A stretch of DNA of 64,000 bases from Sulfurovum sp. (lineage in GTDB: Bacteria; Campylobacterota; Campylobacteria; Campylobacterales; Sulfurovaceae), in contig JALWLD010000035.1 of the NCBI GenBank assembly GCA_027081115.1, positions 1 to 64,000 on the forward strand, read 5' to 3'. A program made the translations under genes and the position numbers. Of the stretch, positions 49,782 through 59,385 are shown in pieces. The stretch's first letter is position 1, and each line of letters starts with the position of its first letter. The notes under the pieces were generated by a model. That model saw only the letters and a list, made by a program, of their open reading frames with translations, did no database searches and was not told the DNA's origin.

Positions 49782-51866
49782 TTGCCATTAACCGCACTAA
49801 ATGCAGAGCAGCTTGCTGCTGCTACTGCACCTCTTGGACATAATCTTATTATCGCTTCTGCGGGTACAGGTAAAACTTCTACAATCGTAGGACGTATAGC
49901 GCATCTTTTACAATCAGGAGTAGAACCTTCTAAAATATTACTACTTACATTTACCAATAAAGCTGCTGGAGAGATGATAGCCAGACTTCTACGTTACTTT
50001 CCCAAAAAGATAGTCTCAAAGATTGAATCAGGCACATTTCATGCAGTTTCCTATCGATGGCTTAAAGAACTCCATCCAAATCTTGCACTAAAGCAGCCTT
50101 CTGAGCTTAAAACACTTTTTCGAAGTATTTATGAAAAACGTAATTTTGAGCGTATGAATCTTTCTGTATCTCCTTTTTCAGCTACATACCTTTATGAGAT
50201 GTATTCACTCTATCAAAATGCTTCTTTAGAGGGATTTGATGTATGGTTTTTAGAAAAATATCCTGACCATGAAGTACTTATGGATGCTTATATGGACATT
50301 GCCAGAGAGTTTGAACAAGAGAAAATCGAATATGGTTTTGCCTCATTCAATGATCTGCTTTTACGTATGAAAAGTCACTTGGAAGAGCATACCATTCATT
50401 ATGAAGAAGTTTTAGTAGATGAGTATCAAGATACCAATACACTTCAAGGGGCACTTATTGATACACTTAAACCTCGTTCTCTGTTTTGTGTAGGTGATTA
50501 TGATCAGAGTATTTATGCTTTTAATGGAGCAAATATTGAGAATATTGCAACCTATTCAAAACGTTACCCTGATGCAGAAGTTTTTACGCTAAAGACTAAC
50601 TATCGTTCTACTGCTCCCATACTCTCTTTGGCAAACCGTGTTATTGAGAGAAATGAACGTATTTATCCTAAAAAGCTTGAAGTCGGGAGACATGGAAAAA
50701 CACATCCTCCTCGTCTGTTGATGTATAATGATCTATTTGAACAGTACAAATCCATTGCAGACAATATTAAACATACCCATGTCCCCAATGATCAGATTGC
50801 GGTTATTTTTAGAAACAACTCTTCTGCGGATGGTATAGAAGCATGTCTACGTGAAGTGGGCATCCCTTGTAAGCGTAAAGGGGGTACCAGCTTTTTTGAT
50901 GCAAAAGAGATTAAATTTTTGCTTGATCTTCTCTCTTTGATGGTCAATCCTAAAGATATGATGGCCTTTATTCATGTTTTTGAGTATGCTTCAGGGGTAG
51001 GCTCTGCACTTTCCAAAGAGTTTTTTCAATGTTTTTTGCATTTTGGGAATGGCAGTTTTATGCAGGGTGTTTTGTACCCTCAAGTACATGACCTGCCAAA
51101 GTTAAATCCCAATAAGAATACACAACTTGGCCTTTTTGATGATGATCATGAAATTGGCTCAGCAGCCCGTTTTAAACATTTGGATCTGCATCAAAATATT
51201 TATGGACATCCTTTGCTTAAACACCCAAAAATCATACAAGACGGTGTAAAGTTCTTTAAAGACTTCCATGTACTAATGAGTGCAGTAAGACCCATGCAAA
51301 ATCCTGCAGAGATCTTAAAAACAATGATACGCTCAAATCTTTATGGGGGTATTGTAGAGATGCTCTCAACACAAAGAGGACGCTTGAAGTCCGGAGAGTT
51401 AGATGAAGAGAAAAAGAAACTCTCCAAAGAGCGTATAGAGCGTAAGGCAAAACTTCTTTTAGAACTGTCGGGTCAATATAAAGAGTTAAGACGTTTTGTC
51501 AATGCCATGGTTTTGGGTGGAGGAGAGTTAAGTGAGGGAGAAGGTGTAAATCTTCTTACTGTACATGCGAGTAAAGGTCTTGAATTCCCTGAAGTTTTTG
51601 TTGTTGATCTCGTTGATGGCCGTTTCCCAAATAGAAAGATGATGAGTAGTATAGAAGAAGAACGTAGACTCTTTTATGTTGCTGTAACCCGCGCGATGGA
51701 TAAGCTCTACCTCTCTTTGGCAAAATTTGACAGAGTCAAGAAAATAGACTATAAACCTTCACAGTTTCTACATGAAGCAGGACTAATCAAAGGGGAATTT
51801 ATAGAACCTGAGCCAAAAGAGAAGAAAAAGAAAAAAGTATCAAACCCAGAGGACTTAGCCTCTTAA
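49782..51866 (+). CDS. UvrD/Rep-family ATP-dependent helicase (TTG start)
   Basis: IIASAGTGKTSTIVGRI Walker A; VDEYQDTNTLQG; VGDYDQSIYAFNGA; LLTVHASKGLEF; VAVTRAM. Confidence 0.95.
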   Translation: MPLTALNAEQLAAATAPLGHNLIIASAGTGKTSTIVGRIAHLLQSGVEPSKILLLTFTNKAAGEMIARLLRYFPKKIVSKIESGTFHAVSYRWLKELHPNLALKQPSELKTLFRSIYEKRNFERMNLSVSPFSATYLYEMYSLYQNASLEGFDVWFLEKYPDHEVLMDAYMDIAREFEQEKIEYGFASFNDLLLRMKSHLEEHTIHYEEVLVDEYQDTNTLQGALIDTLKPRSLFCVGDYDQSIYAFNGANIENIATYSKRYPDAEVFTLKTNYRSTAPILSLANRVIERNERIYPKKLEVGRHGKTHPPRLLMYNDLFEQYKSIADNIKHTHVPNDQIAVIFRNNSSADGIEACLREVGIPCKRKGGTSFFDAKEIKFLLDLLSLMVNPKDMMAFIHVFEYASGVGSALSKEFFQCFLHFGNGSFMQGVLYPQVHDLPKLNPNKNTQLGLFDDDHEIGSAARFKHLDLHQNIYGHPLLKHPKIIQDGVKFFKDFHVLMSAVRPMQNPAEILKTMIRSNLYGGIVEMLSTQRGRLKSGELDEEKKKLSKERIERKAKLLLELSGQYKELRRFVNAMVLGGGELSEGEGVNLLTVHASKGLEFPEVFVVDLVDGRFPNRKMMSSIEEERRLFYVAVTRAMDKLYLSLAKFDRVKKIDYKPSQFLHEAGLIKGEFIEPEPKEKKKKKVSNPEDLAS

Positions 51867-52601
51867 ACGTTTATCCTTAATGCGCATTTGTTTGCTGTTT
51901 TTATCAAACTCTATATCAAACAGATCTATCTCTTTTATGAGATTACTTAGTTTCTTGTATCCAAAGTTGATGGGAGAAAAAGAGGTTGAATTGTTGATGT
52001 AGGTACCTATGTCTGCAAGGTTTGCCCAGCCATATTCATCCATAGTCTGATCTACAGCATTTCTAAGTACATTAACAAGCCATGTGTCTTGTCTCATCTC
52101 TTTGGAGCTTTTACGTAAAGGTGTAGCTTCTACTATCTCTTCGTCATTGTCTTTGATGGCAGTATGCATTAGTTTTTCAGTAAAAATAAATTGTGAACAT
52201 GCTGCCATGAAAGGCTTAGGTGTTTTTTTCTCTCCAAAACCAAAGACTTTAATACCTTCAGCCTGTACACGCATGACCACCGGAGTAAAGTCAGAGTCAG
52301 AGGTGGCAAATGCAAAAGCATCGATGTCCTTGGTATGCAGTAAGTCTATGGCATCAATGGTCATAAGTATATCGGTTGCATTTTTGTTTCGAGAATAGTC
52401 AAACTGTTGAATAGGTTTAATGGCAAACTCAAGGAGTTTATCTTCCCAATTCTTCAAATTGTCTTTGGTCCAGTTCCCGTAAGCCTGACGTATATTGACG
52501 ATACCGTATTTACTGAGTTCGTTAATAATACCTTCTATTGCCTTATGTGATATATTGTCACAGTCTATAAAGAGTGCAATGTGGTCTTCTTTTTTAGCCA
52601 T
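51855..52601 (-). CDS. NYN-domain nuclease-like protein with C-terminal LOTUS/OST-HTH-like domain
   Basis: ALFIDCDNISHKAIEGII; ATDILMTIDAIDLL; FAFATSDSDFTPVV. Confidence 0.88.
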   Translation of the reverse strand: MAKKEDHIALFIDCDNISHKAIEGIINELSKYGIVNIRQAYGNWTKDNLKNWEDKLLEFAIKPIQQFDYSRNKNATDILMTIDAIDLLHTKDIDAFAFATSDSDFTPVVMRVQAEGIKVFGFGEKKTPKPFMAACSQFIFTEKLMHTAIKDNDEEIVEATPLRKSSKEMRQDTWLVNVLRNAVDQTMDEYGWANLADIGTYINNSTSFSPINFGYKKLSNLIKEIDLFDIEFDKNSKQMRIKDKRLRG

Positions 52602-52618
52602 TTTATTGTTTTCCTTTT

Positions 52619-54514
52619 TTATTCAAGTTCTTTGAGCCAAATTTCTACATCTGCATCACTTGGCATCTTCCAGTCTGCTCGGGGAGAGAGTGAGATGGTA
52701 CCCACTTTTGGTCCATCTGGCATACAACTACGCTTAAACTGTTGTGTAAAGAAACGTTTTAAAAAGAGTTTTAACCACTTCTTTATAGTCTTTTTATCAT
52801 ATTTTACATCAAATGCCATTGTTGCCAAGTGTAAAATCTTGGATGGTTTTGCTCCATACTTGATAAAGTGGTATAAAAAGAAATCATGTAACTCATAAGG
52901 TCCTACAATCTCCTCTGTTTCCTGCATAATTTCATCATTGGTATGAGGAAGTAGCTCAGGGCTTATTGGTGTGTCCAGAATATCATCTATGATCTCTGCA
53001 ATGGCTTTATTTGATTTATAATACTCAATAACATATTTGATAAGTGTCTTTGGTATACCGGAGTTAAGCGCATACATAGACATATGATCACCATTGTATG
53101 TAGACCACCCCAGGGCTATTTCACTCAAATCTCCTGTTCCTATAACCAGTCCAGCTTCTTTGTTTGCCATATTCATCAGTATGGAAGTTCTAGCACGTGC
53201 CTGTACATTTTCATAGGTTACAGAGTGTTCCTGCTTGTTATGCTCAATAGCTTCAAACTCTTTAAGTGAGATATCCGTAATATTTATCTCCTTAAGTGTC
53301 ACACCCAATGTTTCGCAAAGTTTTATGGCATTGGACTTGGTTCTAGTGGTTGTTCCAAAGCCTGGCATCGTCACAGCAATAATATTTTTTACATTCCAGT
53401 CCATTATTTCAAAGGCTTTATAGGTAGAAAGGAGGGCAAGGGTAGAGTCAAGTCCACCGCTTATCCCTATGAGAGCTTTTTTGATGTGTGCATGGCTCAT
53501 ACGTTTTATGAGTCCGTGTGCTTGGATATGGACTATTTCGTCACATCTGTGTTTTTTATCTGCGTAACGAGAGGGTACAAAAGGGTTAGGGTTGATGGTG
53601 CGTTCTATTTTACTTATGTTTTGTAGCGCATCTACTTTGATAACTTTAGTCTTTTTACGTCTAGCATCACCATAGCTCGACTCATTAAGTCTAAGCCATC
53701 TTAAACGCTCTAGGTCTACGTCAGCAGTTATCATATGGCTTGTCAGTTGAAAACGCTTATTTTGAACCAAAGTAGAGCCATATTCGCTGATGATGGTATG
53801 CCCTCCAAAGACTGTGTCAGTTGTACTCTCACCTACCCCAGCTGAGCTATAGACATACGCAGACATACAACGTCCACTCTGTGTACGAACCAACTCTTCA
53901 CGGTACTCATGCTTACCTATGAGTTCATTACTTGCACTTAGATTAAAGATAAGGTTTGCCCCATTACTAGCCATATGGTTGCTTGGAGGAGTGACTGCCC
54001 AGAGGTCTTCGCAGATCTCTACCCCAAAAGTCATATCGGCTTTGTCTGTAAAGAGCAGGTCAACTCCGAAAGGTATTTCCTCTCCAAGTAGTTCAGTTGT
54101 TGTTCTGACAATGTCACGACCACTGTTAAACTGACGTTTTTCATAGAATTCTTTTTTGTTTGGTAGATAAGATTTTGGTACGACCCCAAGTATTTTTCCA
54201 TTTTGGATGACTACTGCACAGTTATAGAGCCTGTCAGCTTCAAGTATGGCTATACCGACAATAGCAATAGTATTTATGTTTTCTATATTTTTTATTATAT
54301 ACATCAAGGCTTCATCTTGTGAAGCAATAAGTGTCTGATTAAGAAGGAGGTCACTGGCAGTGTATCCTGTAAGCGTAAGCTCTGGAAATACAATGACAGA
54401 AACCTCTTTAGCGTGAGCTTCTTTGATAAGTGTTAAAACTTCTTCAGCATTTTTTGTAGGGTTGCCTACGATGGTTTTATTGACTGCTGATGCGACACGA
54501 TAGAATCCAAACAT
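52619..54514 (-). CDS. nadE: Glutamine-dependent NAD+ synthetase
   Basis: N-terminal nitrilase domain (VFPELTLTGY, GVEICEDLW); LIGISGGLDSTLALL; GTGDLSEIALGW. Confidence 0.95.
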   Translation of the reverse strand: MFGFYRVASAVNKTIVGNPTKNAEEVLTLIKEAHAKEVSVIVFPELTLTGYTASDLLLNQTLIASQDEALMYIIKNIENINTIAIVGIAILEADRLYNCAVVIQNGKILGVVPKSYLPNKKEFYEKRQFNSGRDIVRTTTELLGEEIPFGVDLLFTDKADMTFGVEICEDLWAVTPPSNHMASNGANLIFNLSASNELIGKHEYREELVRTQSGRCMSAYVYSSAGVGESTTDTVFGGHTIISEYGSTLVQNKRFQLTSHMITADVDLERLRWLRLNESSYGDARRKKTKVIKVDALQNISKIERTINPNPFVPSRYADKKHRCDEIVHIQAHGLIKRMSHAHIKKALIGISGGLDSTLALLSTYKAFEIMDWNVKNIIAVTMPGFGTTTRTKSNAIKLCETLGVTLKEINITDISLKEFEAIEHNKQEHSVTYENVQARARTSILMNMANKEAGLVIGTGDLSEIALGWSTYNGDHMSMYALNSGIPKTLIKYVIEYYKSNKAIAEIIDDILDTPISPELLPHTNDEIMQETEEIVGPYELHDFFLYHFIKYGAKPSKILHLATMAFDVKYDKKTIKKWLKLFLKRFFTQQFKRSCMPDGPKVGTISLSPRADWKMPSDADVEIWLKELE

Positions 54515-54526
54515 ATTTGTCCTTTG

Positions 54527-54592
54527 TAGGGTGCGGTTGCCACCGTACCTTGAAATAAATATCCATAAAAGTGCGGTGACAACCGCACTCTA
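54527..54592. repeat. REPIN/MITE-like pair of inverted hairpins
   Basis: TAGGGTGCGGTTG ... CAACCGCACTCTA outer inverted repeat; each arm is itself a hairpin (GGTGCGGT-TGCC-ACCGTACC and AGTGCGGT-GACA-ACCGCACT). Confidence 0.6.
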
Positions 54593-54597
54593 TGGAA

Positions 54598-55125
54598 TTA
54601 TGCCTTAGAAGCTACTACTTCAATAGACTCAATATCATCATTCTGTTCAATATTATCAAGTACCATAAAGCTCTCTGTATCATCTTCTTCAATAGCACCA
54701 AATACTGTGTGAACTCCATCTAGGTGTGGTGTTGGGACAAAAGTAATGAAGAACTGGCTTCCACCTGTGTTTGGTCCAGCGTGTGCCATAGAGAGAGTTC
54801 CTCTTCTATGTGGTTCTGTACTTGTGTCCGTTTCACAGTCAATTGCCCAGTCTGGCCCACCAGTTCCAGCCATTGCAGGGTTACCGGATGGTCCTGAGTG
54901 AGGACAGCCACCTTGTGCCATAAATCCGGGGATCACTCTGTGGAATTTTAGATTGTTATAGAAACCTTCTTTTGCCAGGTGTGCAAAGTTTGCTACTGTG
55001 TTGGGTGCATCATCCGGGTATAGTTTTGCCCAGATCGTACCTTTTGATGTATTAAATTTAGCGTATTGGTATGTTTCCATTACATCTTGAGGGATGTCAT
55101 ATCTTTTTGTCTTTTTTCCAAACAT
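54598..55125 (-). CDS. Cyclophilin-type peptidyl-prolyl isomerase
   Basis: GFYNNLKFHRVIPGFMAQGGCP; MAHAGPNTGGSQFFITF. Confidence 0.95.
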   Translation of the reverse strand: MFGKKTKRYDIPQDVMETYQYAKFNTSKGTIWAKLYPDDAPNTVANFAHLAKEGFYNNLKFHRVIPGFMAQGGCPHSGPSGNPAMAGTGGPDWAIDCETDTSTEPHRRGTLSMAHAGPNTGGSQFFITFVPTPHLDGVHTVFGAIEEDDTESFMVLDNIEQNDDIESIEVVASKA

Positions 55126-55193
55126 GTGTGTTTAGTCCTTATATATTAAAATTAGGTTATTATTATACCACTAATTACTAAGAGGTATTCACT

Positions 55194-55886
55194 ATGGAAC
55201 TATGTGTAGCACTCGATCTACCGTCTGCTGAAGAAAATTTAGCGCTTGCCACATCACTTAAAAGTTATGACGTCTGGATGAAAGTAGGTTTCCGTACTTA
55301 CATCCGTGACGGCAAATCTTTTATAGAAGCACTCAAAGAGATCAATCCTGACTTTAAGATCTTTTTAGATTTGAAACTTTATGATATTCCTAACACTATG
55401 GCAGATGCAGCAGAAGAGATAGCCAAACTGGGTGTCAGTATGTTTAATATACATGCTTCAGCAGGTGCTGTAGCTATGAAAACAGTGATGGAACGACTCT
55501 CGACTTATAATAATCGTCCTTTGGTCTTGGCTGTTACGGCTTTAACCTCTTTTGATGAATCAAACTTTCAGGCTGTTTATGAAAAAAGTATTGATGAAAA
55601 AGCAGAACAATTCGCAAAGATGTCTTATGAGAATGGTTTGGATGGTGTGGTCTGTTCCACCTTTGAGAGCAGGGCAATTAAGCATGCTACTTCTGATACA
55701 TTTTTAACACTTTGTCCGGGAATTCGCCCATTTGGTGAAGATGCTGGAGATCAGCAGCGTGTGGCAACATTGGAACTGGCAGCAAAAGAGGGTGTGGATT
55801 ACCCTGTAGTGGGAAGACCTATTTATAAAGACCAAGACCCTAAAGCAAAAGTAGAAAAGATATTGAAAGTAATATCTACATTGTAG
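55194..55886 (+). CDS. pyrF: Orotidine 5'-phosphate decarboxylase
   Basis: [40 protein letters not shown]. Confidence 0.95.
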   Translation: MELCVALDLPSAEENLALATSLKSYDVWMKVGFRTYIRDGKSFIEALKEINPDFKIFLDLKLYDIPNTMADAAEEIAKLGVSMFNIHASAGAVAMKTVMERLSTYNNRPLVLAVTALTSFDESNFQAVYEKSIDEKAEQFAKMSYENGLDGVVCSTFESRAIKHATSDTFLTLCPGIRPFGEDAGDQQRVATLELAAKEGVDYPVVGRPIYKDQDPKAKVEKILKVISTL

Positions 55887-55892
55887 ATATGT

Positions 55893-56030
55893 TTATCTAT
55901 TCTCTTCCTGCTTTGCCTTTACTTTCTTATGGTCTGCCATATCCATGGCACCTTGCATACCTTGCAGCATAAAGTAAACACCTGCAGCAAACAGTGCCAG
56001 AACAATAAGTGGAGCATATTTTTGAAACAT
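55893..56030 (-). CDS. 45-aa single-TM small protein
   Basis: MFQKYAPLIVLALFAAGVYFMLQGMQGAMDMADHKKVKAKQEENR; GAGGAA SD upstream; below the ORF-track cutoff. Confidence 0.6.
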   Translation of the reverse strand: MFQKYAPLIVLALFAAGVYFMLQGMQGAMDMADHKKVKAKQEENR

Positions 56031-56125
56031 TCTATCTATTCCTCATTATTTTTTAAAATCATACAGTAAAGTCCCGTTTTTTAAGCTTTAGTTTAAGGCA
56101 AATCCATTATAATTTCAGCCAACCT

Positions 56126-56216
56126 GGACGAGTGGGAGAGTTGGCTGAATCCGCGCCCCTGCTAAGGGCGTGTAGGCGCAAGCTTACCGAGGGTTCGAAT
56201 CCCTCCTCGTCCGCCA
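56126..56216 (+). tRNA. tRNA-Ser (GCT), CCA encoded
   Basis: GGACGAGTGGGAGAGTTGGCTGAATCCGCGCCCCTGCTAAGGGCGTGTAGGCGCAAGCTTACCGAGGGTTCGAATCCCTCCTCGTCCGCCA; long variable arm. Confidence 0.95.
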
Positions 56217-56222
56217 CCAATA
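56194..56222 (+). repeat. att site (tRNA-proximal copy)
   Basis: Overlaps the tRNA-Ser 3' end; identical to 59971-59999. Confidence 0.92.
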
Positions 56223-56247
56223 ACCCCCTATATAGCATCATTCTAAG

Positions 56248-57306
56248 CTATCCAATTTTTAACTCTGCCAAAACTCTGCCAATTTTTGATAAATCAGGCT
56301 TTATTTTTCCTGTGTAATGTTCACGATTGACACCATCTTCAACATGACCTAGTTGATCCAATATCCAATCTTGAGGCATGCCATACTGTTTAAGTAAAGT
56401 ATTACAAGATTTTCTTATTGTATGCATTGTTCCAACTTTTATTCCACATTCAATACAATGTTTTTTTAACAAAACTGTTAAAACATCTGGTGTATTGTAT
56501 GATTTTCCATGTTGAGTCACAAAAACATAATTATTTTTTAGTCCAGTAAGAAGTCTTTGCTTTTTTAAAGCTTTTTTAGCTTGTGGAAGCATATCTATAA
56601 TTCTTACTCTTTTGGATTTTGTCACATCTTCTATGCCATCACGTATACGTGTAGCTATTCTAATTGTTTCAGAGTCAAAGTCAATATCATTCCACCGCAA
56701 TGCTATGAGTTCGCTACCTCTTAATCCAGCAAAGAAATTAAACATAAGTATATTTCTAAACTGTCCTTCACTTTTTTCTACTAAAAGCTTCATATCTTCT
56801 TTACTAAAGACATATACTTCTTTATAGACCTTTTTAGGAGGCTTTACAAACTTTAGAGGGTTTTTAGTTATAATCTCATCATAGTGAGCCATTTCTAAAA
56901 TGAGATTGAAGATTGACCTATAGTTCCTAACTGTTTTAGGTGCAAGTCCACAATCATTTTGCCACTTTGTTACATGCGAGGCTTTTATTTCAGCGAGTTT
57001 CATATCACCAAAAGTCTTGCATAATCTATTAAATCTTTGAGTTTCTTCTTTTTGTGTGAAGGCATTACGATTATTTTTCGTAATCTCCAAAACAATCAAG
57101 CCATACTCTCGAAAAGTAGGTGACTCTTTTTGTGCTGCACCAAATTTATGCTCATATAATTTAAAGAACTCGGTATCTATATGTCTTTTATACCATGCCA
57201 ATAGACGCTTATCTGCTTTTTTACCAGTTGTTAGTCTATGTCTTTTACCATCTACTGTACCATCAAGTATGATGATATTGTAGTTATTTACTGTTACTTT
57301 AGCCAC
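56248..57306 (-). CDS. Tyrosine recombinase/integrase
   Basis: NILMFNFFAGLRGSELIALRWNDID; GTMHTIRKSCNTLLKQYG; LDQLGHVEDGVNREHY. Confidence 0.93.
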   Translation of the reverse strand: MAKVTVNNYNIIILDGTVDGKRHRLTTGKKADKRLLAWYKRHIDTEFFKLYEHKFGAAQKESPTFREYGLIVLEITKNNRNAFTQKEETQRFNRLCKTFGDMKLAEIKASHVTKWQNDCGLAPKTVRNYRSIFNLILEMAHYDEIITKNPLKFVKPPKKVYKEVYVFSKEDMKLLVEKSEGQFRNILMFNFFAGLRGSELIALRWNDIDFDSETIRIATRIRDGIEDVTKSKRVRIIDMLPQAKKALKKQRLLTGLKNNYVFVTQHGKSYNTPDVLTVLLKKHCIECGIKVGTMHTIRKSCNTLLKQYGMPQDWILDQLGHVEDGVNREHYTGKIKPDLSKIGRVLAELKIG

Positions 57307-57340
57307 GTTAGTTTCCTTCCGTTAGCTGTTGGCATTTTCA

Positions 57341-57574
57341 TTATACTAGCTTTCTCTTTACTCTATGAATAACAGATATATGGATATACCAACCTTTACC
57401 AATCTTTTTAAAGTTATCAGGATTGATATTGTTATAACACCATTTACGTAAACCATCTATAGATTTGTATCCACATTCAGTTGCATACTGTTTTGTAAGC
57501 GGTATCCATTTTGGTAAAGCATCATGTATCTTTAGGATCTCATCAAGTTTATTATTAATCTCATCAAATATCAT
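57341..57574 (-). CDS. Small DNA-binding/excisionase-like protein
   Basis: PLTKQYATECGYKSIDGLRKWCYNNINPDNFKKIGKGWYIHISVI resembles an excisionase-like winged HTH; ATGA overlap with rep. Confidence 0.55.
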   Translation of the reverse strand: MIFDEINNKLDEILKIHDALPKWIPLTKQYATECGYKSIDGLRKWCYNNINPDNFKKIGKGWYIHISVIHRVKRKLV

Positions 57575-58701
57575 GCAGCACCTCTATGCTTTTCTAAAGT
57601 ATAGTTATCGTTCTTCATATAGATTAACTCTTCACCCTCAAATATCTCTACAATCTTGTTAAGATCATCTACTGGGCTAAATACTCTTAATCGTCCATCT
57701 TTGCGAAGCTTTGTTAATGCTCTTAATGAATATCTATGATGTAGTAATCTGTAAAGATAGAGAGGGGCAAGTGTTCGGCTACTGCTAAAACGTGTAACAC
57801 GATGATGTGAGTACCATGCATTGAGGTATCTATCTTTTTTACTTAGCTTGTCACTCTTGGACTTTGGAAGTGTTTTGTTAATGTACTTCATTACATATGC
57901 AACAGCATTACGCAAATTACTTTGTATGTCGTTACCTTTTTGAGGGAATAATCTTCTAAATGCAGAGATAACACGCTTTATGCTGTCTTTTGGTACATAG
58001 TAAAGTATATGTGTATGTGGTGTACCACTTTGATGTGGCTCATTCACTCTAAAATACATACGATTGTCTTTTTCAATGTCACGTAAGGCTCTATCGTTCC
58101 TAAGACGTGCAAAGCGTTTTGTGAGTGCTTTCACCGCTTCCCTTGGTGGTGTACCATCAAACTTAGGGTTAATGACTAACTTTTTATTACGCAGCATAAA
58201 TGGGTGATATTCACTAGGAAGTGTGATAGTCATAAAGATGGGTACGAGCCCTTTACGTTCTGCTTCACCAGTAAGTGTGTTTACTCTGTTTTGTACCTCA
58301 GAGTAATATCTGTGTGGAGAATGATTAGCAGAGATGATTAAATCTCTAAGAGGTATCATATTGCTAGTTTGTTTGTCATACAAGACAGAGAGATTTAAAA
58401 ATCTTCTTTGTAGCATGAGTTTAGTTTCGTTTACGTCTAACTGTTTTTTTGTTAGACCGTAGTAGATTATCTTTTTTTCTGAATGATTATTCCAAATTTG
58501 TCTTTTAAACGCAATGCGATTAATGTTGCTTTGGATTTGTGCATAATCTTTCTGATATTCTGCGAAGTTGTACACAACTTCTTTATAAGTAGTCAAGGAG
58601 GAGGTAAAACCTCCTCTAAGAGCATGTTTGCTAGTAGCGTCCTCCCTGAAGCGGTCGTCCTCATAACGCAAATTGCTCTTATCTGTTTTCTTTTCTTGCA
58701 T
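57571..58701 (-). CDS. HUH-family replication initiation protein (phage gpA-like)
   Basis: PIFMTITLPSEYHPF; EPHQSGTPHTHILYYV (HUH); NAVAYVMKYINKTL (Tyr motif). Confidence 0.85.
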   Translation of the reverse strand: MQEKKTDKSNLRYEDDRFREDATSKHALRGGFTSSLTTYKEVVYNFAEYQKDYAQIQSNINRIAFKRQIWNNHSEKKIIYYGLTKKQLDVNETKLMLQRRFLNLSVLYDKQTSNMIPLRDLIISANHSPHRYYSEVQNRVNTLTGEAERKGLVPIFMTITLPSEYHPFMLRNKKLVINPKFDGTPPREAVKALTKRFARLRNDRALRDIEKDNRMYFRVNEPHQSGTPHTHILYYVPKDSIKRVISAFRRLFPQKGNDIQSNLRNAVAYVMKYINKTLPKSKSDKLSKKDRYLNAWYSHHRVTRFSSSRTLAPLYLYRLLHHRYSLRALTKLRKDGRLRVFSPVDDLNKIVEIFEGEELIYMKNDNYTLEKHRGAA

Positions 58702-58703
58702 GA

Positions 58704-58925
58704 TTAGTCCTTTTCGACATAATCAGTAGCTACTTTGCATTCAATAGCATCAAGTTCTTCTATTGCTTGATAAACTACTTTTTGAATACTGTGACCTAAA
58801 TTATTACCTATTGCATCCATATTTAATACTGTTAAAACTTGCAATGTTGTTTTAACTTCATAAAAAGCATCGGATAGATGCTGTATCTCTTTGGCTTTGT
58901 TTTGTGTTTTTTGGCTATAATTCAT
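58704..58925 (-). CDS. Small hypothetical protein of the element
   Basis: MNYSQKTQNKAKEIQHLSDAFYEVK...; GGAGGT SD supports start 58925. Confidence 0.6.
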   Translation of the reverse strand: MNYSQKTQNKAKEIQHLSDAFYEVKTTLQVLTVLNMDAIGNNLGHSIQKVVYQAIEELDAIECKVATDYVEKD

Positions 58926-59035
58926 TTTGTTACCTCCGTGGTAATAGGGGTTTAGGGAGACTCGCCAAAGCACTCTCTAAACTCTAATTCTAATAACGTA
59001 CCTGACGCACTATCGTTTGTCTACGTTTAGTTTGC

Positions 59036-59049
59036 CTTGCTATCGCAAG
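59036..59049. promoter_or_regulatory. Candidate origin hairpin CTTGC-TATC-GCAAG flanked by AGTTTGCC repeats
   Basis: Sits in the only long intergenic region of the element; AGTTTGCC at both flanks. Confidence 0.4.
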
Positions 59050-59115
59050 TTTGCCTAATCCGTCCATGTACTTGTTACAACAACTATCAACATTATCAAT
59101 ATTTCTACAATATAA

Positions 59116-59385
59116 CTATACAACTCCATAGAACGTGACTTTTTCTTTAGACATATAGTTACATTTGATTTGCACTACTTGACCTTCTTTGCCTTTATAC
59201 TTTGAAATAATCTCCGTAGGCACACTTACATCTAGCAACTCATTTTTAATCTCATCATTTTTGAGTTTCTGCTCAACCATAAGTTGCACCACAAATTTAC
59301 CTTTGGTTACCTCTCCAGTCTCTTTACTGGTAAAGTCTGGCTTTAGATAACCACCGAACATTTTTCCTTCAATTGTTACTGTCAT
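59116..59385 (-). CDS. Small protein, possible ssDNA-binding (OB-fold-like)
   Basis: MTVTIEGKMFGGYLKPDFTSKETGEVTKGKFVVQLMVE...; position in a Rep operon. Confidence 0.5.
   Translation of the reverse strand: MTVTIEGKMFGGYLKPDFTSKETGEVTKGKFVVQLMVEQKLKNDEIKNELLDVSVPTEIISKYKGKEGQVVQIKCNYMSKEKVTFYGVV

Noticed and set aside
56132-56317. 61-aa + ORF over tRNA-Ser and attL
   Set aside because: Its first half is the tRNA itself; classic tRNA-derived false ORF
57571-58701. Rep gene considered as a conjugative relaxase
   Set aside because: Motif layout (GTPHTH followed by YVMKYINK) fits gpA/Rep-type HUH initiators better than Mob relaxases, and there is no coupling protein or oriT-like neighbour visible
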